This document shows, in pieces, positions 1 through 8,282 of a stretch of DNA of 64,000 nucleotides. Under the pieces are notes generated by a model. It saw only the letters and a program-made list of their open reading frames with translations, ran no database searches and was not told where the DNA came from. The stretch spans positions 1-64,000 of the forward strand of contig CAYJOD010000018.1 in the NCBI GenBank assembly GCA_964371655.1. Reading direction: 5' to 3'. The translations under genes were made by a program, and so were the position numbers. Each line of letters starts with the position of its first letter. Positions within the stretch are counted from its first letter, which is position 1. Origin of the DNA: CAZGSN01 sp964371655. Its GTDB lineage: Bacteria; Desulfobacterota; Binatia; HRBIN30.

Positions 1-760
1 TCATATCCGTGCCCATCCGTGGAATCCGTGGTTCCAATTGATGTGTTTGGGCTGAACGGAAGAAGTTAAGAAGTTAGGAACGTCCCCCCCAATCGAAGCC
101 ACGGCCTGACGGCCGCAGCTACAACTGTACCGACCTTACACCAGCTGTCGTAGCCGCGCTCGCTAGAGGTCGTCTCAAAACCCCCTGCACACGCGGCGCA
201 GGCCAGCGCAGAGCCGCGACCGTGAGGGAGCGGTGATTCGTGGGATATCCAACGTGCTGGTTCTGAGACGACCTCTGGCGAGGTTGCTTTGAAAATGGGG
301 GCTGGGGGCTCGGGAACCGAGTTTTCATCCTTTCGGGCGAAGCGTCAGCTTCATGATGACTGTCTCAAAACCCGCGCCCAGCCCGCCCCCGCGGCCGAGC
401 CGGCCGCGCTCCCGGCGATTTCCTGAAGCAATTCGCGGGTGGAACGCCATCGCGCGAACGGCCCGTCCGCCGGAGGGTGGAAATGAGCGAAGCCCTCCGT
501 GACTCGACTTTGCCGTGGCCCTGCGGTTCGGTCGGCTGAGCCTTGTCTGGCAATTGGCTCCGTGGAATCTAGACTTCGATGCCGACCGGAATCGACGCAC
601 GCCTGGCGGAGCTGCCCTTCGATATCCCGGTAGAAATCGAAATGGTCCTGCAGGTGGACTGATCGGAAGCCCAGGTACCGCTGCGTGATCTCGGCTGCGC
701 GTGGGAGCAAGCCGGCACCAGATCGACGGGCCACGATGAGAAAGATGAGGATGAGCGGAG
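1..760. repeat. Repeat-rich intergenic region
   Basis: I see no credible gene here. The stretch is a patchwork of dispersed repeats. An inverted-repeat unit at 162-280 is bounded by a GAGGTCGTCTCAAAA-type arm (about 165-179) and its complement (261-275). It encloses a GTGAGGGAGCGGTGATTCG block (222-240) that recurs near 8.1, 40.2 and 50.2 kb. A GGGGCTGGGGGCTCGGGA block (298-315) recurs near 28.2 kb. From about 365 to 524 lies a truncated copy of an element whose right end, ACTTTGCCGTGGCCCTGC, also ends the copies at 6336-6538 and 16798-17006. Open frames across this region are compositional. Confidence 0.7.
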
Positions 761-2914
761 ATGCAACACGGGGATGCTACGAGTGTCACGTCAGGAATCG
801 AGTACTTCTTCAATCCACGATCGATCGCAATCGTCGGCGCATCGGGTGACAAAAGGAAGGTGGGAGGCCGCCCGCTGGCCGCCCTGATCGATCGGGGGTA
901 TGCGGGGAAGATCTTCCCGATCAATCCGGGTTACGAAGAGCTCGCGGGGAAGAAGTGCTATCCCTCCATCCTCGACGTCCCCGACGACATCGACATGGCC
1001 ATCGTCAGTGTTCCGGCCGCGGCCGTGCTCGAGGTGCTGGAGCAATGCGCCACGAAACACGTGAGGGCCGCCGTGGTCTTCAGCGCCGGATTCGGCGAGG
1101 TCGGCGCTGCCGGCGAAGTGGAGCAGGAGAAGATCCGGATGCTCTCGCGCGCGAGCGGGATGCGCATCCTCGGACCGAACTGCTTCGGGCTCATGAACGT
1201 GCGCAACGCGGTGATGGCCACCTTCGCCCACGAGCTCGAGATGAAGTGCGACTCCCCGCGGACGCTCAGCTTGGTCGCGCAGAGCGGCGCCGTTGGATCC
1301 CGGATGTTTGAGGACGCCACCAAGGCGGGCGTCGGCTGCACATCCTTCACCAGCGTGGGCAACGAAGCCGACGCCGAGTTCTCGGATATCATCGACTACC
1401 TGCTCGACGACCCCGACACCAAGATCATCGGTGCGTACCTGGAGGGCGCCAAGGACGGGGCGAAGCTGAAGCAGGTCGCGGAGAAAGCGCTGCGACTGCA
1501 GAAGCCGCTTCTCATCATCAAGGTTGGGCGGACCCGCGCGGGCTCGCGGGCGGCCTCGTCGCACACCGGATCGCTCGCCGGGTCGGACGAGATCTACGAT
1601 GCCTTCTTCCGGCAGATGGGGATCGTGCGCATCGAGCACCCCGATGAGATGACCGCCTTTGCCATCCTGCACCGCGACGGCAGGGACTACTCGGGCGGGC
1701 GTGTCGCAATTCTCACCGGATCCGGCGGGCACGGGGTGATGCTTGCCGACAAGTGTGAGAGCGTCGGTTTGCCGGTTCCCGAAATCGGCGGGCACACGCG
1801 CGCGCAGCTGGAGCGATCGCTGCCCGCGTTCGGCTCAGGCAAGAACCCCATCGATCTGACCGCTGCCGCGAACGGGAAGCCCGAGATGCCCAGCGGATGC
1901 CTGCGTGCGCTGGCCGCGGACAAAGAGAATATCGATGTGATTCTGACGATGCCGTTCTTCCAGTGGGAGCGCTCGAACGACCTGGCGCAGGAGTTCGTCG
2001 ACATCTACCGGTCCACAAGCAAGCCGATCGTACTGATGGCGCACGACCGGCCCGACTCAGACGAGGCCGCCGCGCGCTTCGCGCTCGTCCAGAGTGCCGG
2101 GATGCCGGTCCTGTATGACCAGTTTCTGGCAGCGCAAGCGCTCGCGAAGTTGAGCTGGTACCAGCGCAAGGCCAAGCGGGGGCGGGTCGGGGATGCCGGA
2201 CCGAAAGCGCCTGCTCCGGCCGCTCGTGCCGAGGTGCGCGAGCGGCTGGGTGATGCGGCGCCTCTGTCCGAGTTCGGCTGCAAGCAGCTGCTCAAAAAGT
2301 ACGGGATCGCGGTGACACGTGAGGAGCTCGCCACCTCGGCCGACGAGGCGGTAGGGCTGGCCGCGAACTTGGGGTACCCCGTAGCGCTGAAGGTCCAGTC
2401 CGCCCAGATTTTGCACAAGACGGAGGCGCGCGTCATTCAGTTGAACCTATCCTCCGATCAGGAGGTCCGACGTGCCTACAAGGAGCTTCTGCAGAACGCC
2501 AGAAGCTACGCGCCGCAGGCCCATATAGAGGGCGTGCTGGTTCAGGAGATGGTGCGGGACGGCGTCGAGGTGATCATCGGCGTGACGAAGGACCCCGTCT
2601 TCGGTCCGGCGATCATGTTTGGCTTGGGCGGAATCTTTGTCGAAGCCCTCAGAGACGTCTCCTTCCGGATCGCTCCGCTGACACGCGCGGACGCGGAGGA
2701 GATGATCGACGAGATCCGCGGTCGGCGTGTGCTTGACGGCATGCGCGGAAAGCCCCCGGCGGATCGAGAGGCGCTCATCGACACTCTCCTGAGAGTATCA
2801 CAGCTCGTCACTGAGCATGGCGATCAGATCGACGAGCTCGACCTCAATCCGCTGATCCTCTTGCCCAAGGGGGCCAAGGTGGTCGACGCGCTGATTACGA
2901 AGAGCGCGAGGTGA
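761..2914 (+). CDS. Acyl-CoA synthetase, NDP-forming (acetate--CoA ligase ADP-forming type)
   Basis: This 717-residue protein is a fused alpha-beta ADP-forming acyl-CoA synthetase, which interconverts an acyl-CoA, ADP and phosphate with the free acid, CoA and ATP in the cytoplasm. Residues 15-110 are a CoA-binding Rossmann domain (VGASGD at 25-30). Residues 150-300 are the succinyl-CoA ligase-like domain with the SHTGSLAGS motif, whose H268 is the expected phosphohistidine. Residues 505-710 are an ATP-grasp domain (ALKVQS, QEMVRDGVEVIIGV). Length fits the fused form without a GNAT acetyltransferase domain. A weak GAGCGGAG precedes the ATG. No partner genes flank it, so the acyl substrate cannot be told. 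Confidence 0.9.
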   Translation: MQHGDATSVTSGIEYFFNPRSIAIVGASGDKRKVGGRPLAALIDRGYAGKIFPINPGYEELAGKKCYPSILDVPDDIDMAIVSVPAAAVLEVLEQCATKHVRAAVVFSAGFGEVGAAGEVEQEKIRMLSRASGMRILGPNCFGLMNVRNAVMATFAHELEMKCDSPRTLSLVAQSGAVGSRMFEDATKAGVGCTSFTSVGNEADAEFSDIIDYLLDDPDTKIIGAYLEGAKDGAKLKQVAEKALRLQKPLLIIKVGRTRAGSRAASSHTGSLAGSDEIYDAFFRQMGIVRIEHPDEMTAFAILHRDGRDYSGGRVAILTGSGGHGVMLADKCESVGLPVPEIGGHTRAQLERSLPAFGSGKNPIDLTAAANGKPEMPSGCLRALAADKENIDVILTMPFFQWERSNDLAQEFVDIYRSTSKPIVLMAHDRPDSDEAAARFALVQSAGMPVLYDQFLAAQALAKLSWYQRKAKRGRVGDAGPKAPAPAARAEVRERLGDAAPLSEFGCKQLLKKYGIAVTREELATSADEAVGLAANLGYPVALKVQSAQILHKTEARVIQLNLSSDQEVRRAYKELLQNARSYAPQAHIEGVLVQEMVRDGVEVIIGVTKDPVFGPAIMFGLGGIFVEALRDVSFRIAPLTRADAEEMIDEIRGRRVLDGMRGKPPADREALIDTLLRVSQLVTEHGDQIDELDLNPLILLPKGAKVVDALITKSAR

Positions 2915-3130
2915 GAAGCTCGCGGCGTGATCGCTCTCCTCCTTCCATTCTCCATTTCCGGTTTCCTGTTTTCCATTCTCTTCAGTGCCTACTGCGCCCG
3001 GAGCACGAGAACCTACGCACCGTACGCAACTACGTCTTTGACGCCGACTACGGGGGGTCTCGATCGAACGTTCAAACGTACTCCGAATCTCAGGAACTGG
3101 CGTGCCAGGTTGCGTCCCTTCCTTGCCTTC
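2915..3130. repeat. Repeat-bearing spacer before the toxin-antitoxin pair
   Basis: This spacer contains a pyrimidine-rich block, CCGGTTTCCTGTTTTCCATT, at about 2957-2976. The same block recurs in the composite repeats near 11.7 and 47.2 kb. The open frame that runs upstream of the antitoxin start is therefore repeat DNA and not part of the antitoxin. Confidence 0.5.
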
Positions 3131-3144
3131 TGTACATCTGTACA
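3131..3144. promoter_or_regulatory. Candidate palindromic operator in front of the antitoxin
   Basis: TGTACA-TC-TGTACA is a near-perfect palindrome ending 3 bases before the antitoxin ATG. Phd-type antitoxins usually repress their own promoters through short palindromes, so this is a plausible autoregulatory site. Its position would imply a very short leader or none. Inference only. Confidence 0.4.
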
Positions 3145-3147
3145 CCA

Positions 3148-3414
3148 ATGAAAACGTATACCATGTCGGGTCTGCGGGAGCAGCTCGCTGGAGCCTTCGA
3201 TCGGGCCGAGCGGGGAGAACCGGTGGTCATCGCTCGTCGCGGGCGGCGGTTTCGGCTTGTCGCCGAAGCACCGAGCAACGCCAAGACTCGCACCCCTGCG
3301 TTCTTCAAGGTCACGGATCCGCGACTGCTGGAGACCGGCTGGACGTGGGAGTGGACCATGCCGGGGCGGCCAATGCGCTTGAAGACCGCGCAACGCTCCA
3401 GCCGTAAACGATGA
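3148..3414 (+). CDS. Type II antitoxin, Phd/YefM-like
   Basis: This 88-residue protein starts MKTYTMSGLREQLAGAFDR and continues with GEPVVIARRGRRFRLV at about residues 26-41. That is the standard Phd/YefM pattern: a strand, a helix, then a 'GEPVvItRrGrp' strand pair that forms the DNA-binding N-terminus. The C-terminal half (TDPRLLETGWTWEWTM) would wrap the toxin. The frame is open upstream, but that part is repeat DNA, so I start it at the ATG that begins the conserved fold. Its stop overlaps the toxin start as ATGA (3411-3414), so the two are translationally coupled. It should neutralise the PIN ribonuclease and repress the pair. Confidence 0.75.
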   Translation: MKTYTMSGLREQLAGAFDRAERGEPVVIARRGRRFRLVAEAPSNAKTRTPAFFKVTDPRLLETGWTWEWTMPGRPMRLKTAQRSSRKR

Positions 3415-3782
3415 TCCTACTCGACACGAGCGCGGTGCTGTTCCTGCTTGGCGATCATCGCCGCGCTCGGCCACTCCAGGCTCACCTCGGACGGCTGCGA
3501 TTTACCCCGATCGTTCTGATGGAGTTGCAGTTTCTACACGAGGTTGGTCGTGGCTCCTTTACGACTGCACGGCCGATCGAGGCGGTTGCGGAAGATCCGC
3601 GTTGGACAGTGGACGATGTACCGTTGTCCTCGATCGTTCGGCACACGATGGAGCTGGGCTGGACCCGCGACCCTTTCGACCGCCTCATTGCGGCGCACAC
3701 CATTTTCAGAGGTTGGCGCCTGGCAACCTCTGATGGCACCCTACTCGACAACCTTCCCGCGCACCTCGTGCTCGCACTTTGA
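3411..3782 (+). CDS. PIN-domain toxin, VapC-type
   Basis: This 123-residue protein is a single PIN domain, a Mg-dependent ribonuclease fold. The acidic residues expected at the metal site are present: D5 (LLDTSA), E38 (LMELQF), D87/D90 (TRDPFDRLIAAH) and D108 (ATSDGTLL). Length and layout match VapC toxins, which cut specific tRNA or rRNA sites and stop translation. It lies directly downstream of, and overlaps by four bases, the antitoxin. The substrate RNA cannot be read from sequence. The module shows no truncation. Confidence 0.85.
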   Translation: MILLDTSAVLFLLGDHRRARPLQAHLGRLRFTPIVLMELQFLHEVGRGSFTTARPIEAVAEDPRWTVDDVPLSSIVRHTMELGWTRDPFDRLIAAHTIFRGWRLATSDGTLLDNLPAHLVLAL

Positions 3783-3854
3783 GAGAAGGTGGCCGGTTGC
3801 CCGAGCATTCAGTGCTTTCGGCCGCTTACTTCCTTCCGCCGTAGCGGATTTCTC

Positions 3855-4772
3855 TCAGAGCACCCGCACGATGATGCGTCCCGGTGAGCCGATGTTGCCC
3901 TGGAGGTCACGCACCCGCGCCGTCAGCAGGGTGTCGCCCGGCGGGAAATGAAGCGCCGTACCGATTACACCTTGGGTGCAGAACTGCGTTAGCCCGCTGA
4001 TCTGTCCCGGCGTCACTGGGTTCGGGTTTTCGCCGGCGTCGAGTGTGCACCACTCTCCGCTGTTGTTGTCGAAGCGGCAACCGAAATCGACGAGCACGTC
4101 GGTGACGAGCTGGGAGTCGGGATCGAAGCTCGGCGGATCGATGCCCGGCACACCGCCAAGCGGGACCCCGTCACGCACAGGACCGTTATCGCATACGAGC
4201 GCGCTGCCATTGCCGAGGTCGCGATTCGCCTCGATCTGCAAGTCGGGTCGCGGGTCGCCCTCGGAAGTGGTCCTGGTTCCGACCGACGCACCGCTGCTTC
4301 CCGGCCGCGCCTCGACGAAGATCATGAAGCCCCCCCCGGCGGTACCGATCGGGCGGGTGAAGATCGGGGTGCCGTCGGCCGCCGCTTCCCGGGCGGCGAT
4401 CACCACGCCGTCGGCTTGGGCCAAGCCGAAAGACGTGATCACCGGTCCCGGGGACTCGGGGGTGGGCGAGCGTGTTGGTGTCGCGGTGGGCGCGTTGGTG
4501 CGCGTCGGCGCCCCGACGCAGCCCGAGAACAGATGCGACACCGCGAGCACGACTTCCTCGACGTAAACCTGGCCGTCGCCGTTGGCGTCGGCCGCGGGGC
4601 AGTTGCGCGACTTGCCGACGGCGCGATCGCCGGCAAGCACGAGCTCGCGCCAGGTGACGATACCATCCTCGTTGCAGTCCCCGACGCACGCCGCGCGCAG
4701 TGGCGCCGCCGCCACCAGCATCGACAGCATCACCCCGACCACCGCCACGACTGTGCCGCTGTTGTTCAACAT
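3855..4772 (-). CDS. Secreted protein with dockerin-like EF-hand pair
   Basis: This 305-residue secreted protein starts MLNNSGTVVAVVGVML, a signal peptide ending near PLRAA. The open frame runs further upstream, through repeat DNA and an N gap, so I take the ATG at 4772. Residues 30-80 contain two calcium-loop repeats, GDCNEDGIVTWREL and ADANGDGQVYVEEV, each followed by a helix and a Cys, as in dockerin type I-like modules. A Thr/Pro linker (PTATPTRSPTPESPG) leads to a beta-rich domain of about 210 residues with paired Cys. No sorting signal is visible at the C-terminus. The ligand or anchor is unknown. It converges on the vapC-type gene. Confidence 0.7.
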   Translation of the reverse strand: MLNNSGTVVAVVGVMLSMLVAAAPLRAACVGDCNEDGIVTWRELVLAGDRAVGKSRNCPAADANGDGQVYVEEVVLAVSHLFSGCVGAPTRTNAPTATPTRSPTPESPGPVITSFGLAQADGVVIAAREAAADGTPIFTRPIGTAGGGFMIFVEARPGSSGASVGTRTTSEGDPRPDLQIEANRDLGNGSALVCDNGPVRDGVPLGGVPGIDPPSFDPDSQLVTDVLVDFGCRFDNNSGEWCTLDAGENPNPVTPGQISGLTQFCTQGVIGTALHFPPGDTLLTARVRDLQGNIGSPGRIIVRVL

Positions 4773-5151
4773 GACCTCGGAATCTCTGCCGCTCTGTCGT
4801 CTGCCCTTCGAGACGCCGCCAGAAGAGGGCGGCTCCTCACCGGCAGGGGGCGGCGCCCCGCGCCCCCCGCGGGGCCGCGGGGTGAGAGGGGGGGNNNNNN
4901 NNNNGGCGCGCAGCCGCGCGCCCCTACGGGACACGGCTTTCCTCGGTGTCTTTCGTAGGGACGCGCGGCTGCACGCCCTGTTCGATGGGTTCTGAGACAA
5001 CCTCAGAGGAAGGCGGCCGCTCAGGACGAACGAAACCTCGCTCGATCTGCTCATGATCACTCGTTGTCCCTCGCCTCCATAGGCGAGTGGTTTCGCATTA
5101 CCAATGCATCCGCCGGCGCGATTCTTCGTGTGTAGCGCGGGGTTCCACACG
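4773..5151. repeat. Intergenic repeats around an assembly gap
   Basis: At 4799-4840 lies a CCCTTCGAGACGCCGCC block that recurs at about 53480. After the gap, 4905-5004 is a hairpin-forming unit with GGGCGCGCGGCTGCGCGCCC-like arms that ends GAGACAACCTC. The same architecture occurs at 30190-30315 and, split, at 52262-52661. I see no gene. Confidence 0.6.
4895..4904. other. Assembly gap (10 N)
   Basis: Ten N bases follow a run of Gs and a GC-rich palindrome (about 4855-4894). The true gap length is unknown. Confidence 0.95.
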
Positions 5152-6285
5152 CTACCGGTCGCCGTTGCGGCTCGCCAGGAAATGGTCGAACCAGGCGAAG
5201 ATCTGGGTCCCGAGCCAGTCCTTGTCGCGATGCACGAAGGCGACATGGCCGCCGTGCTCGGTTTGCACGTAGCGGATCGCCGGCGAGCCCTCGGCGAGAG
5301 TGCGCGGTGCTCCGTGCTCCGGAATGAGCGGATCGTCGAGGGCGTTCAAGATGAAGGTCGGAACGCGAATGCGATTCAGATGCGGGCCGCAGCTGGCTTG
5401 CTCGTAGTAGTCCTCGACGCTGCGGAAGCCGCTGATCGGGCAAGTGAACGCGGCGTCGAATTGCCGCAGCGTGCGGGCACGCATGACGGCCTTGAGCTCG
5501 AAACGCCCCGGATAGACGAGCGCCTTGCGTCTCGCCTTGGCGCGCAGCGACTGCAGGAAATGACGCAGATACATGCGGCTGACCCCGCGCTCGATCTGTT
5601 CACTGCACGGGGTCAGCAGAAACGGCACGCTGCACAGGAAGGCGGCCCTGACCTGCGGCGGCACCTCGGTAGCCCGACGCCCGAGGTAGTTGGCGACGAT
5701 GCCGCCGCCGAGGCTGTAGGCGGCAATGAAGATCGGCCGTTCCGGATCGCGCGCCGCCAGGGTGCGGACGACGAAATCGAGATCGACCGTCCATCCGGAA
5801 TGGTAGGCGTGCAAGCGGCGGTTATCCTCACCGCTGCAACCGCGATGGTTCATCGCGACACCGTGCCAGCCGCGTTCGCGCGCCTGGCTCATGAGGGTGC
5901 GGACGTAGTTCGATCCGGAGCCGCCCTCGAGTCCATGGCAGGCCAGAACCAGCGGCTGCCCGGCGTCGCCGTCGATCCAATCGATGTCGATGAAGTCATC
6001 GTCCGGGGTCAGGAGTCGCTCGCGCCGGTACACCGGCATCGGCGGCTTCACGTAGTGTGCCCACATCGACACCAGGTGGGCGTTGCGCAGATATCGAGGC
6101 GGTTCGTACGGCTCGACCTCGAACGCGGCGATATGCGCGAGCTCAACCTCGGAGACATCCGGCTTGGCCTCGGCCGTGGCGGTGTAGCTGGCAGCATAGT
6201 CGGCCATCATCCCCGCCGTAGACGAGGCCGTCGCCGACACGCGTTTGAGCAAGGAACGAAAGGCAGGCAGCTCGGGCATTACCAT
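5152..6285 (-). CDS. Alpha/beta hydrolase, YheT family
   Basis: This 377-residue protein is a YheT-type alpha/beta hydrolase, a family of esterases acting on short or membrane-derived esters. The family signatures are clear: PPRYLRNAHLVSMW near 62-75, CHGLEGGSGSNYVR at 116-129, and MNHRGCSGE at 145-153. The catalytic set is S191 in AAYSLGGG, D317 or D318 in NALDDPL, and H347 in EHGGHVAF. The nucleophile motif is the Tyr-Ser-Leu-Gly-Gly variant normal for this family. The first 40 residues are poorly conserved and the true start may be the Met at 28. It stands alone, bounded upstream by a repeat element. Confidence 0.85.
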   Translation of the reverse strand: MVMPELPAFRSLLKRVSATASSTAGMMADYAASYTATAEAKPDVSEVELAHIAAFEVEPYEPPRYLRNAHLVSMWAHYVKPPMPVYRRERLLTPDDDFIDIDWIDGDAGQPLVLACHGLEGGSGSNYVRTLMSQARERGWHGVAMNHRGCSGEDNRRLHAYHSGWTVDLDFVVRTLAARDPERPIFIAAYSLGGGIVANYLGRRATEVPPQVRAAFLCSVPFLLTPCSEQIERGVSRMYLRHFLQSLRAKARRKALVYPGRFELKAVMRARTLRQFDAAFTCPISGFRSVEDYYEQASCGPHLNRIRVPTFILNALDDPLIPEHGAPRTLAEGSPAIRYVQTEHGGHVAFVHRDKDWLGTQIFAWFDHFLASRNGDR

Positions 6286-6335
6286 AGATGGTTAGACGGT
6301 CCCGATCCGAAAGCCAAGCAAGAAGCGTCGCGCGG

Positions 6336-6538
6336 GCAGGGCCACGGCAAAGTCGTCGACGCAGCATGGAGCCGAAGGAATCGCTCATTCCACCTCCCGG
6401 CGGACGAGCCGTCCGCGCTTGCCTCAAACCCGCACCCCGACCGGAAGATTATCGCCGGGAGCGCGGGCGGCCCGCCCGCCGGCGTCGGTTCCTGGCTGGG
6501 CGCGCAGGCTCGGTGGACGATTTTGCCATGGCCCTGGT
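6336..6538. mobile_element. Short inverted-repeat element (CAGGGCCACGGC family), copy 2
   Basis: The left end GCAGGGCCACGGCAAAGTC (6336-6354) is the inverted complement of the right end GATTTTGCCATGGCCCTG (6519-6536). The unit is about 200 bp, has no coding capacity, and contains GGGCGGCCCGCCCGCC. Related copies lie at 16798-17006 (complete, opposite orientation) and at about 365-524 (left end missing). Size and terminal repeats are MITE-like. No transposase gene is present. Confidence 0.6.
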
Positions 6539-6560
6539 AGAGTGGGCCTGGTCGCGGTCC

Positions 6561-7076
6561 CTACTTCGCCTGACTGAGCTGCCACGTCGAGCGCAGCGCC
6601 GGGTAGGTCAGGATGAACCACAGGGCCAGGGGTGCAACCACGAAGGCAACCAGTCCGGAAAAGATGCCGATCGTATCTTTGATGAAGTTGGGACGATCCA
6701 TGATCCATGGGTAGGTGAGGACGATGGCCAGGTGGACGAGGAAGAAGAGGACGACGCCGAACGCGGCGGTGAGCGGCCCGCGCCGCCAGCCGAGCCCGGG
6801 CGTGGCCGCGACCAGCGACACAAACGGCATCAGGCTCATGGAAAGAAGCGGGACGTTGAGGAGCATCGGCAGCTGCACGTTCTCGCGGCGGAAGAGGACC
6901 GAATCGATCATGCCGGGCTGGTCGTAGTCGAGCCACCAGCCGCTGATCAGCGGGCTCACGAGTTGCGTCGTGGCCAGGGTGACGAGACGGTAGTAAGTCG
7001 GGACATCCAGACGCCACCACAAGAGGATGAGCGCCGCGAAGGCGAGCAGGAAGCGCAGCGCAAAGCGCCACTTCAT
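6561..7076 (-). CDS. Exosortase H-associated membrane protein
   Basis: This 171-residue integral membrane protein starts MKWRFALRFLLAFAALILL, with about four to five hydrophobic segments (near 8-25, 78-95, 108-125, 140-160). Known XrtH loci carry a partner membrane protein of this size directly after the exosortase, and the ATGA overlap (7073-7076) with the exosortase gene shows tight coupling. I call it the partner mainly from context, size and topology. Upstream Mets in the same open frame lie inside the exosortase gene and are ignored. The role is unknown, presumably in handling IPTL-CTERM-type substrates at the inner membrane. Confidence 0.65.
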   Translation of the reverse strand: MKWRFALRFLLAFAALILLWWRLDVPTYYRLVTLATTQLVSPLISGWWLDYDQPGMIDSVLFRRENVQLPMLLNVPLLSMSLMPFVSLVAATPGLGWRRGPLTAAFGVVLFFLVHLAIVLTYPWIMDRPNFIKDTIGIFSGLVAFVVAPLALWFILTYPALRSTWQLSQAK

Positions 7077-7555
7077 CGCCGCGCCCACTCCACCCAGCTG
7101 ATGGCGTACAGGGTCACCAACATCAGGAAGGCACCTTGCCAGATGTACTCGTGGAAGTACTCGAACGACTTCGGATAGAACTCGACGACGCGCACCAGTG
7201 TGGCGATGCGTACCACGTTGATGAACGACAGCATGGTGACACCCACCAGGATCCCGATCGCCTTGGCCGGCAGATTGGAAGGATAGGCGGTGATGAAACT
7301 GACCAGCACGAACAGGACAAACACACCGGTGCATTCGTGGTTGATGTTCAGGCTCAGATTCTGAGTCAGGATCAGGTTCCCATTCACCACCTGCGCGGCG
7401 CTGCCAGCAGCGTTCGCCATCGCGGCGGCGGCGCTGGCGAATGCGTTCTCGACCACGTGTAAATGATTCTGTAACCCGGTCACCGCGCTCACGGCGCTGA
7501 AGCCGAGCAGCAACAGAAAAAAGAAGGTCGCGAAACGAACTAGAGGCCGATCCAT
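7073..7555 (-). CDS. xrtH: Exosortase H (short exosortase)
   Basis: This 160-residue membrane protein is a short exosortase, a Cys-dependent transpeptidase that removes C-terminal sorting tails from secreted proteins. The invariant residues are C75 (NHECTGVFV), R116 (NVVRIATLV) and H135 (FEYFHEYIW). Hydrophobic segments lie near 7-25, 76-90, 97-116 and 140-155. The small size and the downstream partner gene point to the XrtH type, whose known targets end in an IPTLxxWG-like tail. No protein in this window has a recognisable CTERM sorting tail, so the substrates must be elsewhere. Confidence 0.8.
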   Translation of the reverse strand: MDRPLVRFATFFFLLLLGFSAVSAVTGLQNHLHVVENAFASAAAAMANAAGSAAQVVNGNLILTQNLSLNINHECTGVFVLFVLVSFITAYPSNLPAKAIGILVGVTMLSFINVVRIATLVRVVEFYPKSFEYFHEYIWQGAFLMLVTLYAISWVEWARR

Positions 7556-7640
7556 GGAGCCCCGAAAATAGAGGAGGGCGTGGTCAAAGAGAAGTGCTGA
7601 CGGTTGGGTGAGAAGAACGCCCGCTCAGGGTCAATGCCGG

Positions 7641-7997
7641 TCACTTGAGGTGTTCGAATCCCTGCCCCCTTTCCAGCGACCCCGTCGGCGAGAGGGACTC
7701 TCCCTTGTCGACATTCCAGACCTGGCCCTCGTTCATCTGGAGAGTCTCAACTACGTCGTCCGCAACCGGATCCGCAACCGCGTTCGCAACCGCATCCGCA
7801 ACGGCAGCCGGAGCCGCTGGCGCATCGGTCTCGGCAGCGGAATCGGACTCGGATGCGGCTGCGGTCGCGGCTACGGACTCGGGGACGAAGAGCTTGTGAA
7901 TAAATCCAAAGACCCCGTCCGCCAGACTTTGGTGTGCGCGGCGCACCCTGCGGAGATCCTGAAAAGACAAGGGTTTTGTAGGGTGCGCCGTGCGCAC
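7641..7997 (-). CDS. Doubtful Ala-rich open frame upstream of the exosortase
   Basis: This 118-codon frame, on the same strand as and 85 bases before the exosortase gene, starts with GTG. Its middle is a low-complexity Ala/Asp/Val stretch (AVADAVANAVADPVADD) encoded by tandem GCAACC-like repeats, ending with a more ordinary tail (GQVWNVDKGESLSP). The N-terminal third lies in repeat DNA (an inverted pair at 7887-8046). It could be a small secreted or disordered protein with an invaded start, or chance. No family is recognised. Confidence 0.25.
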   Translation of the reverse strand: MRTAHPTKPLSFQDLRRVRRAHQSLADGVFGFIHKLFVPESVAATAAASESDSAAETDAPAAPAAVADAVANAVADPVADDVVETLQMNEGQVWNVDKGESLSPTGSLERGQGFEHLK

Positions 7998-8046
7998 CGA
8001 GGTTCAGGGTACGTGCTGAATCGATTTGTTCACAAACTCGAAGAGG
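7887..8046. repeat. Inverted-repeat unit (CTTGTGAATAAATC arms)
   Basis: GAAGAGCTTGTGAATAAATC (7887-7906) is the imperfect inverted complement of GATTTGTTCACAAACTCG (8023-8040). Between them GGCGCACCC and GGGTGCGCC form an inner inverted pair (about 7938-7989). It looks like a short palindromic insertion. Confidence 0.45.
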
Positions 8047-8103
8047 TGGTGATCGACTCGCCACGATTTCGTTCGAAATAGTCGCTACCTCAGTGGCTCA
8101 GGG

Positions 8104-8282
8104 CGTGGGAGATCCCACGAGTCACCGCTCCCTGACGGTCGCGGCTCAGGTTGAGATCCGCAGGTTTTCGCTATGTCAGAGCCGCGCGCGTAAGCAAGCG
8201 GTCCGCGGGTGAATGTTTCCGTAGACGCACGGGCCGCCCTCTCTCAACATGTTGGTAGGAACGATTCGCTAGCGGCTCAGGG
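8104..8282. repeat. Dispersed repeat, copy shared with 50.2 kb
   Basis: This stretch (GTGGGAGATCCCACGA, CACCGCTCCCT, GTCAGAGCCGCGCGCG, CAACATGTTGGTA, AACGATTCGCTAG) is matched in the same order by 50186-50350, with AACGATTCGCTAG preceding the 50 kb copy. Shorter pieces occur at 207-245 and 40157-40195. It contains an imperfect inverted pair CGCGGCTC/GAGCCGCG. I see no coding capacity. Confidence 0.55.

Noticed and set aside
5104..6540. A 478-codon plus-strand open frame over the YheT-type hydrolase
   Set aside because: The minus strand has all the hydrolase motifs; the plus frame has no recognisable protein features and runs on into a repeat element.
7640..7675. A GTTCGAATCC sequence that resembles a tRNA T-loop
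   Set aside because: No acceptor, D-arm or anticodon arm can be folded around it.
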